From positions 2,666,001-2,730,000 of the forward strand of contig NZ_CP045393.1 of the NCBI RefSeq assembly GCF_009363655.1: DNA of 64,000 nt, written 5' to 3'. The position numbers and the translations under genes were made by a program. Below, in pieces: positions 1 through 8,629 of this stretch (position 1 is its first letter; the number at the start of each line of letters is the position of its first letter). Under the pieces are notes generated by a model. The model ran no database searches, was not told the DNA's origin, and worked only from the letters and a program-made list of their open reading frames with translations. The DNA comes from Roseovarius sp. THAF27 (GTDB taxonomy: Bacteria; Pseudomonadota; Alphaproteobacteria; Rhodobacterales; Rhodobacteraceae).

Positions 1-578
1 GTCTCGGCGAACATCGGATAGAAGTTGGGGAAATCCACGATCAGGCGCTCGGCCAGGATGGCCAGGTCATGCATGCTCATCCGGTGGCCCGCGGCGGGCC
101 AACCGTTGGAGTTCGCGAAGGTCGAATTGGTCATGCCCATGTCTTGCGCCCGCTGCGTCATGAACCGGGCAAACCCCGCTTCGGTGCCATCGGGGCTCAG
201 CGCCTCGGCAATCACCGCGCAGGCGTCATTGCCCGACAGCACGATGATGCCGCGCAGCAGGTCCTCGACGCTCACCCGGTCGGTCGTGTCCAGGAACATG
301 GTCGAGCCGCCATAGCTCATGGCATGCTCCGACACGGGAAGTTTCTCCTGCAGCGACAGCCGCCCATCCCGGATGGCCTCGAAGGCCACGTAAAGCGTCA
401 TCAGCTTGGACATCGACGCCGGCGGCAGGGGTTCGTCAGCATTGCGGCTGAGCAGCACCGTGCCGGTGCCCAGATCCTTCACATACGCGGCCTTGGCGCT
501 GGTGTCGAACGCCTGCGCCGGCAAGGAAAGCGCAATCACCGCGACACAGGCGGTCACAAGTCGTGCAATAAGGGTCAT
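1..578 (-). CDS. D-alanyl-D-alanine carboxypeptidase (peptidase S11), 3' part outside window
   Basis: This is a periplasmic penicillin-binding protein that trims the terminal D-Ala from peptidoglycan stem peptides. The ATG at 578 opens a reading frame that runs off the left edge, so only about 192 residues are visible. They begin with a signal peptide ending near the AQA at residues 21-23. The S11 catalytic motifs follow: SxxK as S55-M-S-K58 and SxN as S115-G-N117. The third motif (KTG) would lie outside the window. The gene begins 14 bp downstream of the SPOR lipoprotein gene on the same strand, so the two are probably co-transcribed as cell-envelope functions. The family call is firm; the exact paralogue (dacA, dacC or dacF type) cannot be told. 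Confidence 0.9.
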   Translation of the reverse strand, partial: MTLIARLVTACVAVIALSLPAQAFDTSAKAAYVKDLGTGTVLLSRNADEPLPPASMSKLMTLYVAFEAIRDGRLSLQEKLPVSEHAMSYGGSTMFLDTTDRVSVEDLLRGIIVLSGNDACAVIAEALSPDGTEAGFARFMTQRAQDMGMTNSTFANSNGWPAAGHRMSMHDLAILAERLIVDFPNFYPMFAE

Positions 579-592
579 GGGCAGGTCCCGTA

Positions 593-1534
593 TCAGTTGG
601 TTACAGCGTATGCATCATCAAAACCAACGTCCTTGACCTTTTTCAACAGGACAGATTGTTCGGACTTGCTTTGGGCCGGTCCGACGATCACGCGCCAGAA
701 GGTCTTGCCCTGTGAGCTCTGTTTTTTAACGATCGGGACCATGCCTTCCTGGCGCATGGCGGTGGCGGTATTCCGCGCATTCTGCTCAACCGAGAAGATG
801 CCGATCTGCAAATACGGCTTTGACAGGGACGACCCGGACCGGACCGGCGTCGCTGCGGCGGGGGTCGGTGTGGGGGCCGGTTCGGTGGCCACGGCTGCGG
901 TCGCGCCCGCGGTCTGGGTGGCCGGGCGCACCGGCTCGGCGGCCTCGGCGCTTTCGATCGCGGCGGCTGCCCCGGCCAGGGGCTCCAGCGTGGTCTGTTC
1001 GACAGAAGCAGGCGCCAGCGTGCCTGCCTCGCCCTCGGTCTCGGCGGCGGCCAGGGCCTCGGGATCAGGGGCGGATTCGCGGCGCAGGGCCGTGACATTG
1101 AGCTGCGACGGAGCCCCCGCCAGCATGCCCAGCGCGTCGGCGGCATCGGACGAGACCTGCAGGATCGGGCCCGGGTTGCTGCGTTCGCGGCGGAACAATG
1201 CGCCGATGACGAACTTGCCGTTCTTGGTATTGCGAATAATGACGCGTTCGGGCTCCTGCACATCCGGGTGCGCGACCCACACGCCGCCCAGCGACGGGCG
1301 TCCGTCCCACAGGCCCTTGTCGGTCACCTGGAAGACGTCCGGCGCCTCCACGTCACGCTCGATCAGCTTGACCGAGTTGTCGGCCGAGGTCACGTCCTCC
1401 GTGTCACCACCGGCCTGCGATTTGAAAAGGCCGAATTCTCCGCCCTCGGTGCATCCGCTCAGAACCAGCGCAATTGCGCTGGAGGCGGTGATCAGGCGCG
1501 CACGCGCCCCTTTGCCCGTCCATTGAAATGTCAT
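593..1534 (-). CDS. SPOR-domain lipoprotein
   Basis: A predicted lipoprotein of 313 residues with a C-terminal SPOR domain, a fold that binds denuded glycan strands at division septa. The ATG at 1534 is chosen because AAGGGA lies just upstream and the N-terminus then gives a lipoprotein signal ending in LSGC. Longer starts at 1555 or 1603 would add unlikely residues before the signal. The middle part (about residues 130-225) is rich in Ala, Pro, Glu and Thr and looks like a disordered periplasmic linker. The last 80 residues (from about SKPYLQIGIF to the end) match the SPOR pattern, with a GKTFWRVIVGP strand near the end. It precedes the carboxypeptidase gene by 14 bp. Confidence 0.85.
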   Translation of the reverse strand: MTFQWTGKGARARLITASSAIALVLSGCTEGGEFGLFKSQAGGDTEDVTSADNSVKLIERDVEAPDVFQVTDKGLWDGRPSLGGVWVAHPDVQEPERVIIRNTKNGKFVIGALFRRERSNPGPILQVSSDAADALGMLAGAPSQLNVTALRRESAPDPEALAAAETEGEAGTLAPASVEQTTLEPLAGAAAAIESAEAAEPVRPATQTAGATAAVATEPAPTPTPAAATPVRSGSSLSKPYLQIGIFSVEQNARNTATAMRQEGMVPIVKKQSSQGKTFWRVIVGPAQSKSEQSVLLKKVKDVGFDDAYAVTN

Positions 1535-1736
1535 GTTTCGTCCCTTGCCTGTCATGCACCGTATTAGATGCGGGTGCCGGTTTTCCGACGTTTGCTCGAG
1601 CACGCAGATACCTGCGTTTGTGCGCAGAATAGCCGGTCAGGACCGTTCTGGGAAGTCCGCAAAGCCATTTCGGCGTTTTTCCTCGTCAACTGATGACTTT
1701 CAGAATCGCGAAAGCCACAGTAACACACGCGGACGC

Positions 1737-1826
1737 GGAGGTTTGGCAGAGTGGTCGAATGCACCGGTCTTGAAAACCGGCGGGCGTGAAAGCGTCCCCA
1801 GGGTTCGAATCCCTGAGCCTCCGCCA
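1737..1826 (+). tRNA. tRNA-Ser (anticodon UGA)
   Basis: A complete class II tRNA of 90 nt with an encoded CCA end (1824-1826). The acceptor stem is GGAGGTT (1737-1743) paired with AGCCTCC before the discriminator G. The anticodon loop CTTGAAA between the ACCGG/CCGGC arms carries the anticodon TGA, which reads UCN serine codons. A long variable arm (GGGCGTGAAAGCGTCCC region) and a GGTTCGAATC T-loop follow. The long variable arm supports serine. No clear poly-T terminator follows it before the end of ureG on the other strand. Confidence 0.97.
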
Positions 1827-1881
1827 GCATGCCTGTGAACGCATACGTCACGGCTTGAATTTGAAGTTTCCTTTTCCGCCT

Positions 1882-2496
1882 TCAAACGAGACCGGACATC
1901 GCCTTGATTTCGTGCAATACCTCGTCAGCGCCGGTGCCTGCCTTGAGCGACGTGAAGATGAAAGGGCGACCTTGACGCACCCGCGCGGCGTCGGTTCGCA
2001 TCACCTCGAGCGACGCGCCCACATGCGGTGCCAGGTCCGTCTTGTTGATCACCAGGATGTCCGAGCGCGTTATCGCCGGGCCGCCCTTGCGCGGTATCTC
2101 CTCGCCCGCGGCCGTGTCGATCACATAGACCGTCAGGTCGGCCAGTTCCGGGCTGAACGTTGCGGACAGGTTGTCACCGCCCGACTCGATCAGCACCACC
2201 TCGACATCGGGATGACGTTCGCGCATTTCGGCGACGGCGGCCAGGTTTATGGACGCGTCTTCGCGGATCGCAGTGTGCGGACAGCCCCCGGTCTCGACTC
2301 CGATGATCCGGTCCGAGGGCAGGATCTGCATGCGCATAAGCGCTTCGGCATCTTCCTGGGTGTAGATGTCGTTGGTGATCACCCCGATCGAGTACGCGTC
2401 TTTCAATCGCTCAGACAGACGGGCGGTCAACGTCGTCTTGCCGGCGCCGACCGGCCCGCCGATTCCGATGCGCAAGGGTCCGTTCATCCTGGTCAT
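1882..2496 (-). CDS. ureG: Urease accessory GTPase UreG
   Basis: UreG is the SIMIBI-class GTPase that couples GTP hydrolysis to nickel insertion into the urease active site, working with UreD, UreF and UreE in the cytoplasm. The 204-residue product has a P-loop GPVGAGKT near residues 14-21, the ESGGDNL metal/switch region, and [10 protein letters not shown] as the guanine-specificity motif. The length matches the family. The ATG at 2496 overlaps the ureF stop codon as ATGA, so translation is coupled. It is the last gene of the nine-gene urease operon. Confidence 0.96.
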   Translation of the reverse strand: MTRMNGPLRIGIGGPVGAGKTTLTARLSERLKDAYSIGVITNDIYTQEDAEALMRMQILPSDRIIGVETGGCPHTAIREDASINLAAVAEMRERHPDVEVVLIESGGDNLSATFSPELADLTVYVIDTAAGEEIPRKGGPAITRSDILVINKTDLAPHVGASLEVMRTDAARVRQGRPFIFTSLKAGTGADEVLHEIKAMSGLV

Positions 2497-3131
2497 GACT
2501 GAAACAGCCTTGGTTCGAGAGTTTCATGCCGCATCGACGCGATGTCGGACAGGAAAGCGTTGCTGAAGACATCGTCGATCTCTGCACCCCGTGTCTCGGC
2601 TTCGACACGACGCAGGTCCCCCTGAAGCGCCGCCAAGACGCGCTGCCCGTCTGTCTGGCCAAGCGGCATCAGGCGAAGGGCCGCGGAGACAAGGTTGGAC
2701 AGGAAGGTTTGCAGGTAGAGCAGCACGCAGGCGTCGATGTCGAGGTTCATCAGGTGCGCCGCCCGCCCCGTGGCAACCGGCAAGGTCAGGCCCGGAAGGT
2801 CAAGCCGCCAGACGGCATTGGTCGTGTGCACGAAGGCCATTCCCTGCCGCACCGTCTCGGACAGGCGTTCGGCGGAGGGCGCGAAGGCGCGGGCCTGCGC
2901 GTCGATCTCGGTCACGTCACCTGCCCCGGCAGCAAGCCGCAACCAGATCGCGTCCGTCCAGCCCGCGCCTTCGGTCAGGCTGGTGCGCAGCCATGCCTGC
3001 AGCGTCTCGGCATCCCTGATTTGCTCATCCCGGATGGCCTGTTCTATCCCATGCGACCAGGCAAAGGCGCCGATGGGATAGGCCGGGGACAGCCATTGTG
3101 CCAGTGTCAGAAGACCCGCGTCAGTGTGCAT
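2493..3131 (-). CDS. ureF: Urease accessory protein UreF
   Basis: UreF acts with UreD and UreG in the complex that loads nickel into apo-urease; in this family it gates UreG GTPase activity. The product is 212 residues and mostly helical, beginning with a region [19 protein letters not shown] that is typical of UreF N-termini. The ATG at 3131 is used because it gives this canonical start and overlaps the 3' end of ureE by 11 bp; the frame stays open further upstream but there encodes no family-like sequence. The stop overlaps the ureG start. Confidence 0.93.
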   Translation of the reverse strand: MHTDAGLLTLAQWLSPAYPIGAFAWSHGIEQAIRDEQIRDAETLQAWLRTSLTEGAGWTDAIWLRLAAGAGDVTEIDAQARAFAPSAERLSETVRQGMAFVHTTNAVWRLDLPGLTLPVATGRAAHLMNLDIDACVLLYLQTFLSNLVSAALRLMPLGQTDGQRVLAALQGDLRRVEAETRGAEIDDVFSNAFLSDIASMRHETLEPRLFQS

Positions 3132-3594
3132 GCGCCGTGGCCCCGTGTTCGTGGCTGTGGGTCCTGCCATGCCCATAGGCACCGCCCTCGGGTTTGAAAG
3201 GTTCGGTGACCAGGGTGAACGTTGCACCCAGATGGGCCAACATATGCGCGATCACCGGATCGTCGCGGATCAAGAGCCGGTGGGCTTCCACCTGGCAGGG
3301 CGTGTGCCGGTTGCCGATATGCCAGGCCAATCTCGCCAAGTCGGACCCTGATACTGCCAACAACGCCTCCGGGGCCGCGACGATCCGGACCAGCCGCCCG
3401 TCGGTGGTTTCCAAGGCGTCTCCGTCGTCCAGGGACACCGTATGCTCGAAATCGGCCACAAGCGACCACCCTTCTTCCACGGTAAGCTTGCGTCGTCGGA
3501 AAAAACGATCCTCGTATGACAACGCGCACAGCGCGGCGTCTCCGGTCCAGGTTCCGGCCTTGCGGAGGTGTTGGGCGATCGGGAGGTCTGTCAT
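3121..3594 (-). CDS. ureE: Urease nickel metallochaperone UreE
   Basis: UreE delivers nickel to the urease activation complex. The 157-residue product has the UreE N-terminal domain followed by the metal-binding domain, with GNRHTPCQ and VEAHRLLI as recognisable family blocks. It ends in a His-rich tail ([16 protein letters not shown]), which in this family binds extra nickel. The ATG at 3594 is preferred over an in-frame TTG at 3603, which would overlap the ureC stop. The gene begins 5 bp after ureC ends and overlaps ureF by 11 bp. Confidence 0.93.
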   Translation of the reverse strand: MTDLPIAQHLRKAGTWTGDAALCALSYEDRFFRRRKLTVEEGWSLVADFEHTVSLDDGDALETTDGRLVRIVAAPEALLAVSGSDLARLAWHIGNRHTPCQVEAHRLLIRDDPVIAHMLAHLGATFTLVTEPFKPEGGAYGHGRTHSHEHGATAHAH

Positions 3595-3599
3595 GGGAC

Positions 3600-5360
3600 T
3601 CAATACAGGAAATAGCGCTGCGCCATCGGCAGTTCGCTGGCCGGCTCGCAGGTCAGCAGCTCGCCGTTGGCACGCACTTCGTAGGTTTCGGGGTTCACGT
3701 CGATCTCGGGGCAGGAATCGTTCAGCTTCAGATCTGCTTTGCCGATGCCACGGGTGTTTTGCACCGGCAGGGTCTGCTTGGCGATCCCGAGCGTATCGCC
3801 GATGCCGTCGTCATGCGCCGCCGCCGATACGAAGGTGACGGCGGAAGCGTGCAGCGCGCGCCCATAGGCCCCGAACATGGGGCGCGTATAGACCGGCTGC
3901 GGCGTCGGGATCGAGGCATTGGGGTCGCCCATCTGCGCACAGGCGATCGAGCCGCCGATCAGCACCATCTCGGGCTTCACCCCGAAAAAGGCCGGTTTCC
4001 AAAGCACGAGATCGGCGCGCTTGCCTTCCTCGATCGACCCTATGTGATCGGAAATGCCATGCGCGATGGCCGGGTTGATCGTGTACTTGGCGACATAGCG
4101 GCGAACCCGAAGGTTGTCGTTGTCGCCGGTCTCGTCTTCCAGCCCTCCACGCTGTTTCTTCATCTTGTCGGCGGTCTGCCAGGTGCGGATGATCACCTCG
4201 CCCACCCGGCCCATCGCCTGGCTGTCCGAGGCGATGATGCTGAACGCGCCCATGTCGTGCAGGATGTCCTCGGCAGCGATGGTTTCGCGCCGGATGCGAC
4301 TTTCGGCAAAGGCGATGTCCTCGGGGATCGACTTGTCCAAGTGGTGGCACACCATCAGCATGTCCAGATGCTCTTCCAGCGTGTTCACCGTGAAGGGCCG
4401 CGTCGGGTTGGTCGAGGACGGCAGCACGTTGGACTGCCCGCAGATCTTGATGATGTCCGGCGCATGGCCTCCGCCCGCACCCTCGGTGTGGAAGGCGTGC
4501 ATCGTGCGGCCTTTCATGGCCGCCACAGTGTTCTCGACGAACCCGGATTCGTTCAGCGTGTCGGTGTGGATCATCACCTGCACGTCCATCGCATCGGCCA
4601 CCGACAGGCAGCAATCGATGGCGGCCGGGGTGGTGCCCCAGTCCTCGTGCAGCTTCAGCGCGCAGGCCCCGGCCATCACCTGTTCCTCCAGCGCAGCGGG
4701 CAGCGAGGCGTTGCCCTTACCGGCAAAGGCCAGGTTCATCGGGAACGCATCGGCGGACTGCAACATCCGCCCCAGGTGCCACGGCCCCGGCGTGCAGGTG
4801 GTGGCCAGCGTGCCGTGCGCAGGTCCAGTGCCACCGCCCAGCATCGTCGTCAGTCCCGAATGTAGCGCATCCTCGATCTGTTGCGGGCAGATGAAATGGA
4901 TATGGCTGTCAAAGCCGCCGGCGGTCAGGATACGCCCCTCGCCCGCGATGATCTCGGTGCCCGGACCGATCACGATATCGACACCGGGCTGCGTATCGGG
5001 GTTGCCCGCCTTGCCGATCTTGATAATCGCGCCGTCCTTCAGACCCACATCCGCCTTGTAGATACCGGTATAGTCCAGGATCAGCGCGTTGGTGATGACC
5101 GTATCCATCGCCCCTGCCGCGCGCGTCAACTGGCTTTGGCCCATCCCGTCGCGGATCACCTTGCCGCCGCCGAACTTGACTTCTTCACCGTAAAACGCCG
5201 CGTTGCCGCCGGTTCCGCCCGTCGTGGCGGCCCCGGCATTCAGTGCAGTCAGGTCGCTTTCGACCTCTATGATCAGGTCGGTATCGGCCAGGCGCAGCCT
5301 GTCGCCCGTCGTGGGGCCGAACATGGCGGCGTATTCGGAACGTGAGACGCGTGCGGGCAT
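3600..5360 (-). CDS. ureC: Urease alpha subunit UreC
   Basis: The catalytic subunit of urease (urea + water to ammonia + carbamate), a nickel amidohydrolase. Visible active-site features are the nickel ligands H153 and H155 in SHIHF, the carbamylated lysine K236 in [10 protein letters not shown], and the flap region MVCHHLD. All are offset by 19 from the Klebsiella numbering (134, 136, 217). The offset is explained by an Ala/Gly/Thr-rich insertion at about residues 39-55, just before [10 protein letters not shown]. The ATG at 5360 gives the usual start [21 protein letters not shown]. The product is 586 residues, slightly longer than the usual size of about 570. Confidence 0.97.
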   Translation of the reverse strand: MPARVSRSEYAAMFGPTTGDRLRLADTDLIIEVESDLTALNAGAATTGGTGGNAAFYGEEVKFGGGKVIRDGMGQSQLTRAAGAMDTVITNALILDYTGIYKADVGLKDGAIIKIGKAGNPDTQPGVDIVIGPGTEIIAGEGRILTAGGFDSHIHFICPQQIEDALHSGLTTMLGGGTGPAHGTLATTCTPGPWHLGRMLQSADAFPMNLAFAGKGNASLPAALEEQVMAGACALKLHEDWGTTPAAIDCCLSVADAMDVQVMIHTDTLNESGFVENTVAAMKGRTMHAFHTEGAGGGHAPDIIKICGQSNVLPSSTNPTRPFTVNTLEEHLDMLMVCHHLDKSIPEDIAFAESRIRRETIAAEDILHDMGAFSIIASDSQAMGRVGEVIIRTWQTADKMKKQRGGLEDETGDNDNLRVRRYVAKYTINPAIAHGISDHIGSIEEGKRADLVLWKPAFFGVKPEMVLIGGSIACAQMGDPNASIPTPQPVYTRPMFGAYGRALHASAVTFVSAAAHDDGIGDTLGIAKQTLPVQNTRGIGKADLKLNDSCPEIDVNPETYEVRANGELLTCEPASELPMAQRYFLY

Positions 5361-5364
5361 GGGC

Positions 5365-5679
5365 TTACCTCTTTTTGTATCCACGCTTGGCCAGGCGGCG
5401 GGCATTGGCGCGGGTCTTTTGCCGGATCGGTTTCATGGCCGCGGCGACGACCTGATCCGCCCGGCGACCACGCAACGCGGCCGTCCCGGCATCCGTCGCG
5501 GCGCGCGTCAGGGCAAAGGCCTTTTCGCTGACCATGCGACTGTTCTCGGACGGGGTGACCGACCAGACACCGGCAAGCCCCCACATGCGCATGGCGATGA
5601 CCGCCTGCGCCTCGGCCACGATCATCGCGGCCTGAAAGGCATTCGACCACAGGTCGACCGGCGTCAGCACACGAGCCAT
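5365..5679 (-). CDS. Conserved small protein of unknown function inside the urease operon
   Basis: I do not recognise a characterised family. The product is about 104 residues, predicted helical, with a hydrophobic Ala/Met-rich first half and a strongly basic C-terminus ([19 protein letters not shown]). It has no signal peptide. The ATG at 5679 shares one base with the ureB stop (TGATG), and an adjacent GTG at 5682 is an alternative start. The stop lies 4 bp before ureC. Its place between ureB and ureC, with tight spacing on both sides, argues that it is a real gene made with urease. To my recollection similar open frames occur at this spot in other Rhodobacterales urease operons, sometimes under uninformative names. 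Confidence 0.75.
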   Translation of the reverse strand: MARVLTPVDLWSNAFQAAMIVAEAQAVIAMRMWGLAGVWSVTPSENSRMVSEKAFALTRAATDAGTAALRGRRADQVVAAAMKPIRQKTRANARRLAKRGYKKR

Positions 5680-5984
5680 CACAGATCCCCCATGACGGCG
5701 CCGTTGAAGCCGTAGACCCGCCGCCTTCCGCCAATCGGGATCAGCTGCACCTCGCGGCGCTGGCCCGGCTCGAACCGCACGGCGGTGCCGGCGGCGATGT
5801 CCAGACGGTGCCCCCTTGCCGCTTCGCGGTCGAAATCCAGCGCCGGGTTGGTCTCGGCAAAATGATAATGACTGCCGACCTGAACGGGCCGGTCGCCGGT
5901 ATTGGCGACTTCCAGCGTGATCGCCTGCCGGTCCGAGTTCAGCTCCAGCGTACCCTCGGCGGGAAAAATCTCTCCGGGGATCAT
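5679..5984 (-). CDS. ureB: Urease beta subunit UreB
   Basis: A structural subunit of the (alpha-beta-gamma)3 urease complex. The 101-residue product starts [11 protein letters not shown] and contains the family blocks [30 protein letters not shown] and [10 protein letters not shown], ending in [11 protein letters not shown]. The length matches bacterial UreB of the three-subunit type. It starts 4 bp after the HupE/UreJ gene ends, and its stop overlaps the next start by one base. Confidence 0.96.
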   Translation of the reverse strand: MIPGEIFPAEGTLELNSDRQAITLEVANTGDRPVQVGSHYHFAETNPALDFDREAARGHRLDIAAGTAVRFEPGQRREVQLIPIGGRRRVYGFNGAVMGDL

Positions 5985-5988
5985 CGCC

Positions 5989-6564
5989 TCACCCCGCCAT
6001 GACGAGGGCAGAGCCGCCGATCGCGACAGCCAGCCCTGCCCCGCGTGTCAGCAGCGCCCCTCCGAAACGGCCCAGCGCCCAGCCTGCGGTGGCCCCCAGC
6101 GCGTGCAACGCCGTCGTCGCTGCGACAAAGCCCGCGAGATAGGCCAGCGCCCCCGCGCCGCCGATCTCGGTCCCGTGCGCGTGACCGTGAAACACGCCCA
6201 ACGCCGCCGTGATCGCGACCGCCGCCGACAGCGGCACCCGCGCCGCCGCGGCAACCAGCACGCCGAGGACAAGGACGGACACCAGGATCATCGGCTCGAC
6301 CATCGGCAGCGGCAGACCAGCCAGCGACAGCAGGAACCCCAGCGCCATCGCCCCCACAAATCCCACCGGCAGGGCCACGAACGCCCGCCCGCCTAGGCTT
6401 GCAGCCCACAGGCCCACCGCGACCATCGCCAGGATATGGTCCGCGCCGAACACCGGGTGCGAAAGCCCCGCGGCGAAGGACCCGTGCGCCCCCGGATCAA
6501 GGTGTGCGAACGCGGGGCCAGCGGCCAGCACGGCAGGGATGAGGGTGAAAGCAAGGCGTCGCAT
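5989..6564 (-). CDS. ureJ: HupE/UreJ family membrane protein
   Basis: A 191-residue inner-membrane protein of the HupE/UreJ family, proposed to bring in nickel for urease or hydrogenase. It has an N-terminal signal-like segment ending in AFAH, then [25 protein letters not shown]. The HPxxGxDH stretch is the family metal motif. About six hydrophobic segments follow, and another His-containing block (GVFHGHAHG) lies at mid-length. It sits between ureA and ureB, which supports a nickel-supply role. Transport itself is inferred from the family. Confidence 0.88.
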   Translation of the reverse strand: MRRLAFTLIPAVLAAGPAFAHLDPGAHGSFAAGLSHPVFGADHILAMVAVGLWAASLGGRAFVALPVGFVGAMALGFLLSLAGLPLPMVEPMILVSVLVLGVLVAAAARVPLSAAVAITAALGVFHGHAHGTEIGGAGALAYLAGFVAATTALHALGATAGWALGRFGGALLTRGAGLAVAIGGSALVMAG

Positions 6565-6584
6565 GGGTCAGGTCTCCTGTCGGG

Positions 6585-6887
6585 TCAGCGAATTGGGTTA
6601 TGTACTGTGACAAGCTTGGTGCCGTCGGGAAAGGTGGCTTCGACCTGCACTTCGTGGATCATCTCGGGCACGCCCTCCATGCAGTCGCCCCGGCTGATGA
6701 CCTCGGCCCCGGCCTCCATCATGTCGGCGACAGAACGCCCGTCGCGGGCGCCTTCGACCACGGCGTCGGTGATCAGCGCAATCGCCTCGGGGTAATTCAG
6801 CTTGACCCCCCGTGCCAATCGCTTGCGAGCCACCTCCGCGGCCATGGCCACCATCAGCTTGTCTTTCTCTCTGGGCGTCAGTTGCAT
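6585..6887 (-). CDS. ureA: Urease gamma subunit UreA
   Basis: The smallest structural subunit of urease. The 100-residue product begins [11 protein letters not shown] and contains the family blocks [24 protein letters not shown] and [13 protein letters not shown], ending as the family does. The gene follows ureD by 6 bp and precedes ureJ by 20 bp. Length and sequence agree fully with the separate gamma subunit found in most bacteria. Confidence 0.97.
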   Translation of the reverse strand: MQLTPREKDKLMVAMAAEVARKRLARGVKLNYPEAIALITDAVVEGARDGRSVADMMEAGAEVISRGDCMEGVPEMIHEVQVEATFPDGTKLVTVHNPIR

Positions 6888-6893
6888 CTTGGG

Positions 6894-7727
6894 TCAAAGC
6901 CTCCAGGATCTTGGCAGGGCCGCGTTCGACAGCGCCTCGAGCACCGGGCACAGCGTCCGGCGCAACTCGAACCCGTCGCGCGCCAGCACCCGCACCACCA
7001 GCACATCGGGGCGCAAAAGGCTTGCGCCCCCGGTCGCCGGCAGCAGCGCCCGCACCATTGGCAGCAGCCGCTCGGCCCGGCGCCCCACGTAAAGCGCACT
7101 TGCCATCGCGGCCATCCCCGCCGCCACGGCCGCCTGCCCCAGCCGCGCGGAAATGTCGCCGGTCAGCGCCACGCGGTCCTCGTAAAGCGGTCGGTTGTCA
7201 CGATGAACGCTGACGCGGTCCAGGAAATCCGCCCGCGTCACCGTCTCGCCCATGCTCAGGCGTCCGAACGCGACCGGCTCTGCCATGATGAACTCCGCCG
7301 TATCCTCGATCTCGACCTCCAACCGCCGGTCCAGCGCAGCACGGTCGAACACCAACAGTTCCTGAGGCAACCAACACAGCGTCGCGCCCGCCTCGACATG
7401 CAGTCGCGACCGCACCCGCGCCCGGCCCGAATTGCTGCGATACGCCCGCTCGGCCGCCTGGGTCGTGACGACAAGCCGGCTGCCCGCCCCCGCAGTGGCC
7501 TCGATATCGAAACGGTCTCCTCCGGTCAGACCGCCCGAGGTATTCACCACGATCGCCTCCAACGCGTCCGTCCGGCGCGGAAAAAGCGCCCGCGCACAGC
7601 CCGCGCTGTGCAGCCTGTCCAGCGCACTTTTCCCATCCCGCAGCTTGGACGCGACGCGCAAACTCCCTCGGGCCCGCGGCAGGGCCGGACCGTCCGCATG
7701 GGCAGTGATATCCGGGGCAAGAAGCAT
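6894..7727 (-). CDS. ureD: Urease accessory protein UreD
   Basis: UreD (called UreH in some species) is the scaffold that binds apo-urease and recruits UreF and UreG for nickel insertion. The 277-residue product contains the family blocks LHSAGCARALFPRR, VNTSGGLTGGDRFDI and LLVFDRAALDRR. The ATG at 7727 is selected because GGAAAG precedes it and the family-like sequence begins shortly after; the frame is open for another 55 codons but without family similarity. As first gene of the operon it carries the upstream control region. Confidence 0.93.
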   Translation of the reverse strand: MLLAPDITAHADGPALPRARGSLRVASKLRDGKSALDRLHSAGCARALFPRRTDALEAIVVNTSGGLTGGDRFDIEATAGAGSRLVVTTQAAERAYRSNSGRARVRSRLHVEAGATLCWLPQELLVFDRAALDRRLEVEIEDTAEFIMAEPVAFGRLSMGETVTRADFLDRVSVHRDNRPLYEDRVALTGDISARLGQAAVAAGMAAMASALYVGRRAERLLPMVRALLPATGGASLLRPDVLVVRVLARDGFELRRTLCPVLEALSNAALPRSWRL

Positions 7728-7750
7728 GGCAGCTTTCCGAGTTCGCAACG

Positions 7751-7766
7751 CGCAAAGCCAGCACCA
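7751..7766 (-). promoter_or_regulatory. Candidate sigma-54 promoter for the urease operon
   Basis: On the minus strand the sequence reads TGGTGCTGGCTTTGCG, a GG-N10-GC arrangement close to the sigma-54 consensus. The predicted start would fall near 7740, only about 13 nt before the ureD ATG, which is short. The identical class of site before urtA makes nitrogen control plausible, but this one is weaker evidence. Confidence 0.35.
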
Positions 7767-7962
7767 AGGGGCGCGCCTATTCCACATCAAGCGGTCGTTC
7801 CACATGATGCCTTGCCCCCGACGATTAAGAAAGTGGCATATTTTTGCGCCTATGCTGCATTTCCAGGCACATTCGATACCCGCAGAACACACAGGCTCAG
7901 AAGGTTGAGTCTGCGTATTTACAGGAGTTGATTGCCCGGATTTTCGGCGCGATGATCAAGAC

Positions 7963-8337
7963 ATGAGCGGTTTGAGAACTTTCCTCGTACTAGGCTGCCT
8001 CTGCGTCGGGTCGGCGTCATTTGCCGCGCCGTTGCCAGAGATTTTCGCCGGATGCACCGGCCGCTTTTCCGCCGAACTGGAACATGCCTGGCTGATGCAA
8101 GACCCGGACGCCGACATCCTGGAAACCCGGCGCGCGCGTTTCGAGCAACTTCTCGCCGCCGCCTCCGCCCCCGATCAGCGCAGCCATCTCCTGGACCACC
8201 GCATCAGGGCCAAGAGCGCGCACGCCCAGATTCTCAGCACCGCGCAATTCTCTCGCGACCCGGACCGGGCCCGATGGGCGCGCCGGCGGGCGAATGCCGA
8301 AATCGGCTACTGCCAGAGCTTTCTCCTGGAAAGTTGA
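7963..8337 (+). CDS. Small exported protein of unknown function upstream of urtA
   Basis: I do not recognise a family. The 124-residue product has a signal peptide (about residues 1-21, ending SFAAP) and a mature helical domain with two cysteines: one near the start (FAGCTGRFSAELEHAWL) and one near the end (EIGYCQSFLLE). They may form a disulphide in the periplasm. It lies between the divergent urease operon and the urea transporter operon, which suggests a link to urea use. No experimental role is known to me. The separate promoter before urtA suggests it may be transcribed on its own. Confidence 0.75.
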   Translation: MSGLRTFLVLGCLCVGSASFAAPLPEIFAGCTGRFSAELEHAWLMQDPDADILETRRARFEQLLAAASAPDQRSHLLDHRIRAKSAHAQILSTAQFSRDPDRARWARRRANAEIGYCQSFLLES

Positions 8338-8412
8338 GGAAAACCAGCACCGCGGCGCAGAAAAAATAGGCGATCACACCGAAAACCGCTGAATAAATAG
8401 GCCGCGACCGCA

Positions 8413-8431
8413 GGGTTTCCCTGTGAAACCC
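8413..8431 (+). repeat. Perfect inverted repeat upstream of urtA
   Basis: GGGTTTC and GAAACCC arms of 7 bp flank CCTGT. It lies about 80 bp upstream of the candidate sigma-54 promoter, a position where an activator could bind, but the sequence does not match an NtrC site I know. Confidence 0.4.
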
Positions 8432-8509
8432 ACGGAATTGTCGCCGCAGCGCAGAATCTTGTGAAACCAATATGTCCGACGGGCGCCTGCCGCCCGCTCG
8501 AACGTGCGA

Positions 8510-8525
8510 TGGTGCCAGTCTTGCA
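8510..8525 (+). promoter_or_regulatory. Candidate sigma-54 promoter of urtA
   Basis: TGGTGCCAGTCTTGCA matches the -24/-12 layout with exact GG-N10-GC spacing and the TTGCA downstream element. The predicted start is near 8537, leaving a leader of about 90 nt before the urtA ATG at 8630. Urea transporter genes are commonly activated by NtrC with sigma-54 under nitrogen limitation, so position and context agree. Confidence 0.6.
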
Positions 8526-8629
8526 ATCCTGAAACACCACCGCACTCCGCAACAAGTTGCGTGGGGGAGATATGGGACATCCGCTTTCGGCTCACAAGAA
8601 CCCTGCGCGTTACGCAAAGGGGATTTTCC

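Noticed and set aside
7834..7848. TGGCATATTTTTGCG as a sigma-54 promoter for the exported protein gene
   Set aside because: The spacing between GG and GC is 9, not 10, so it was not called.
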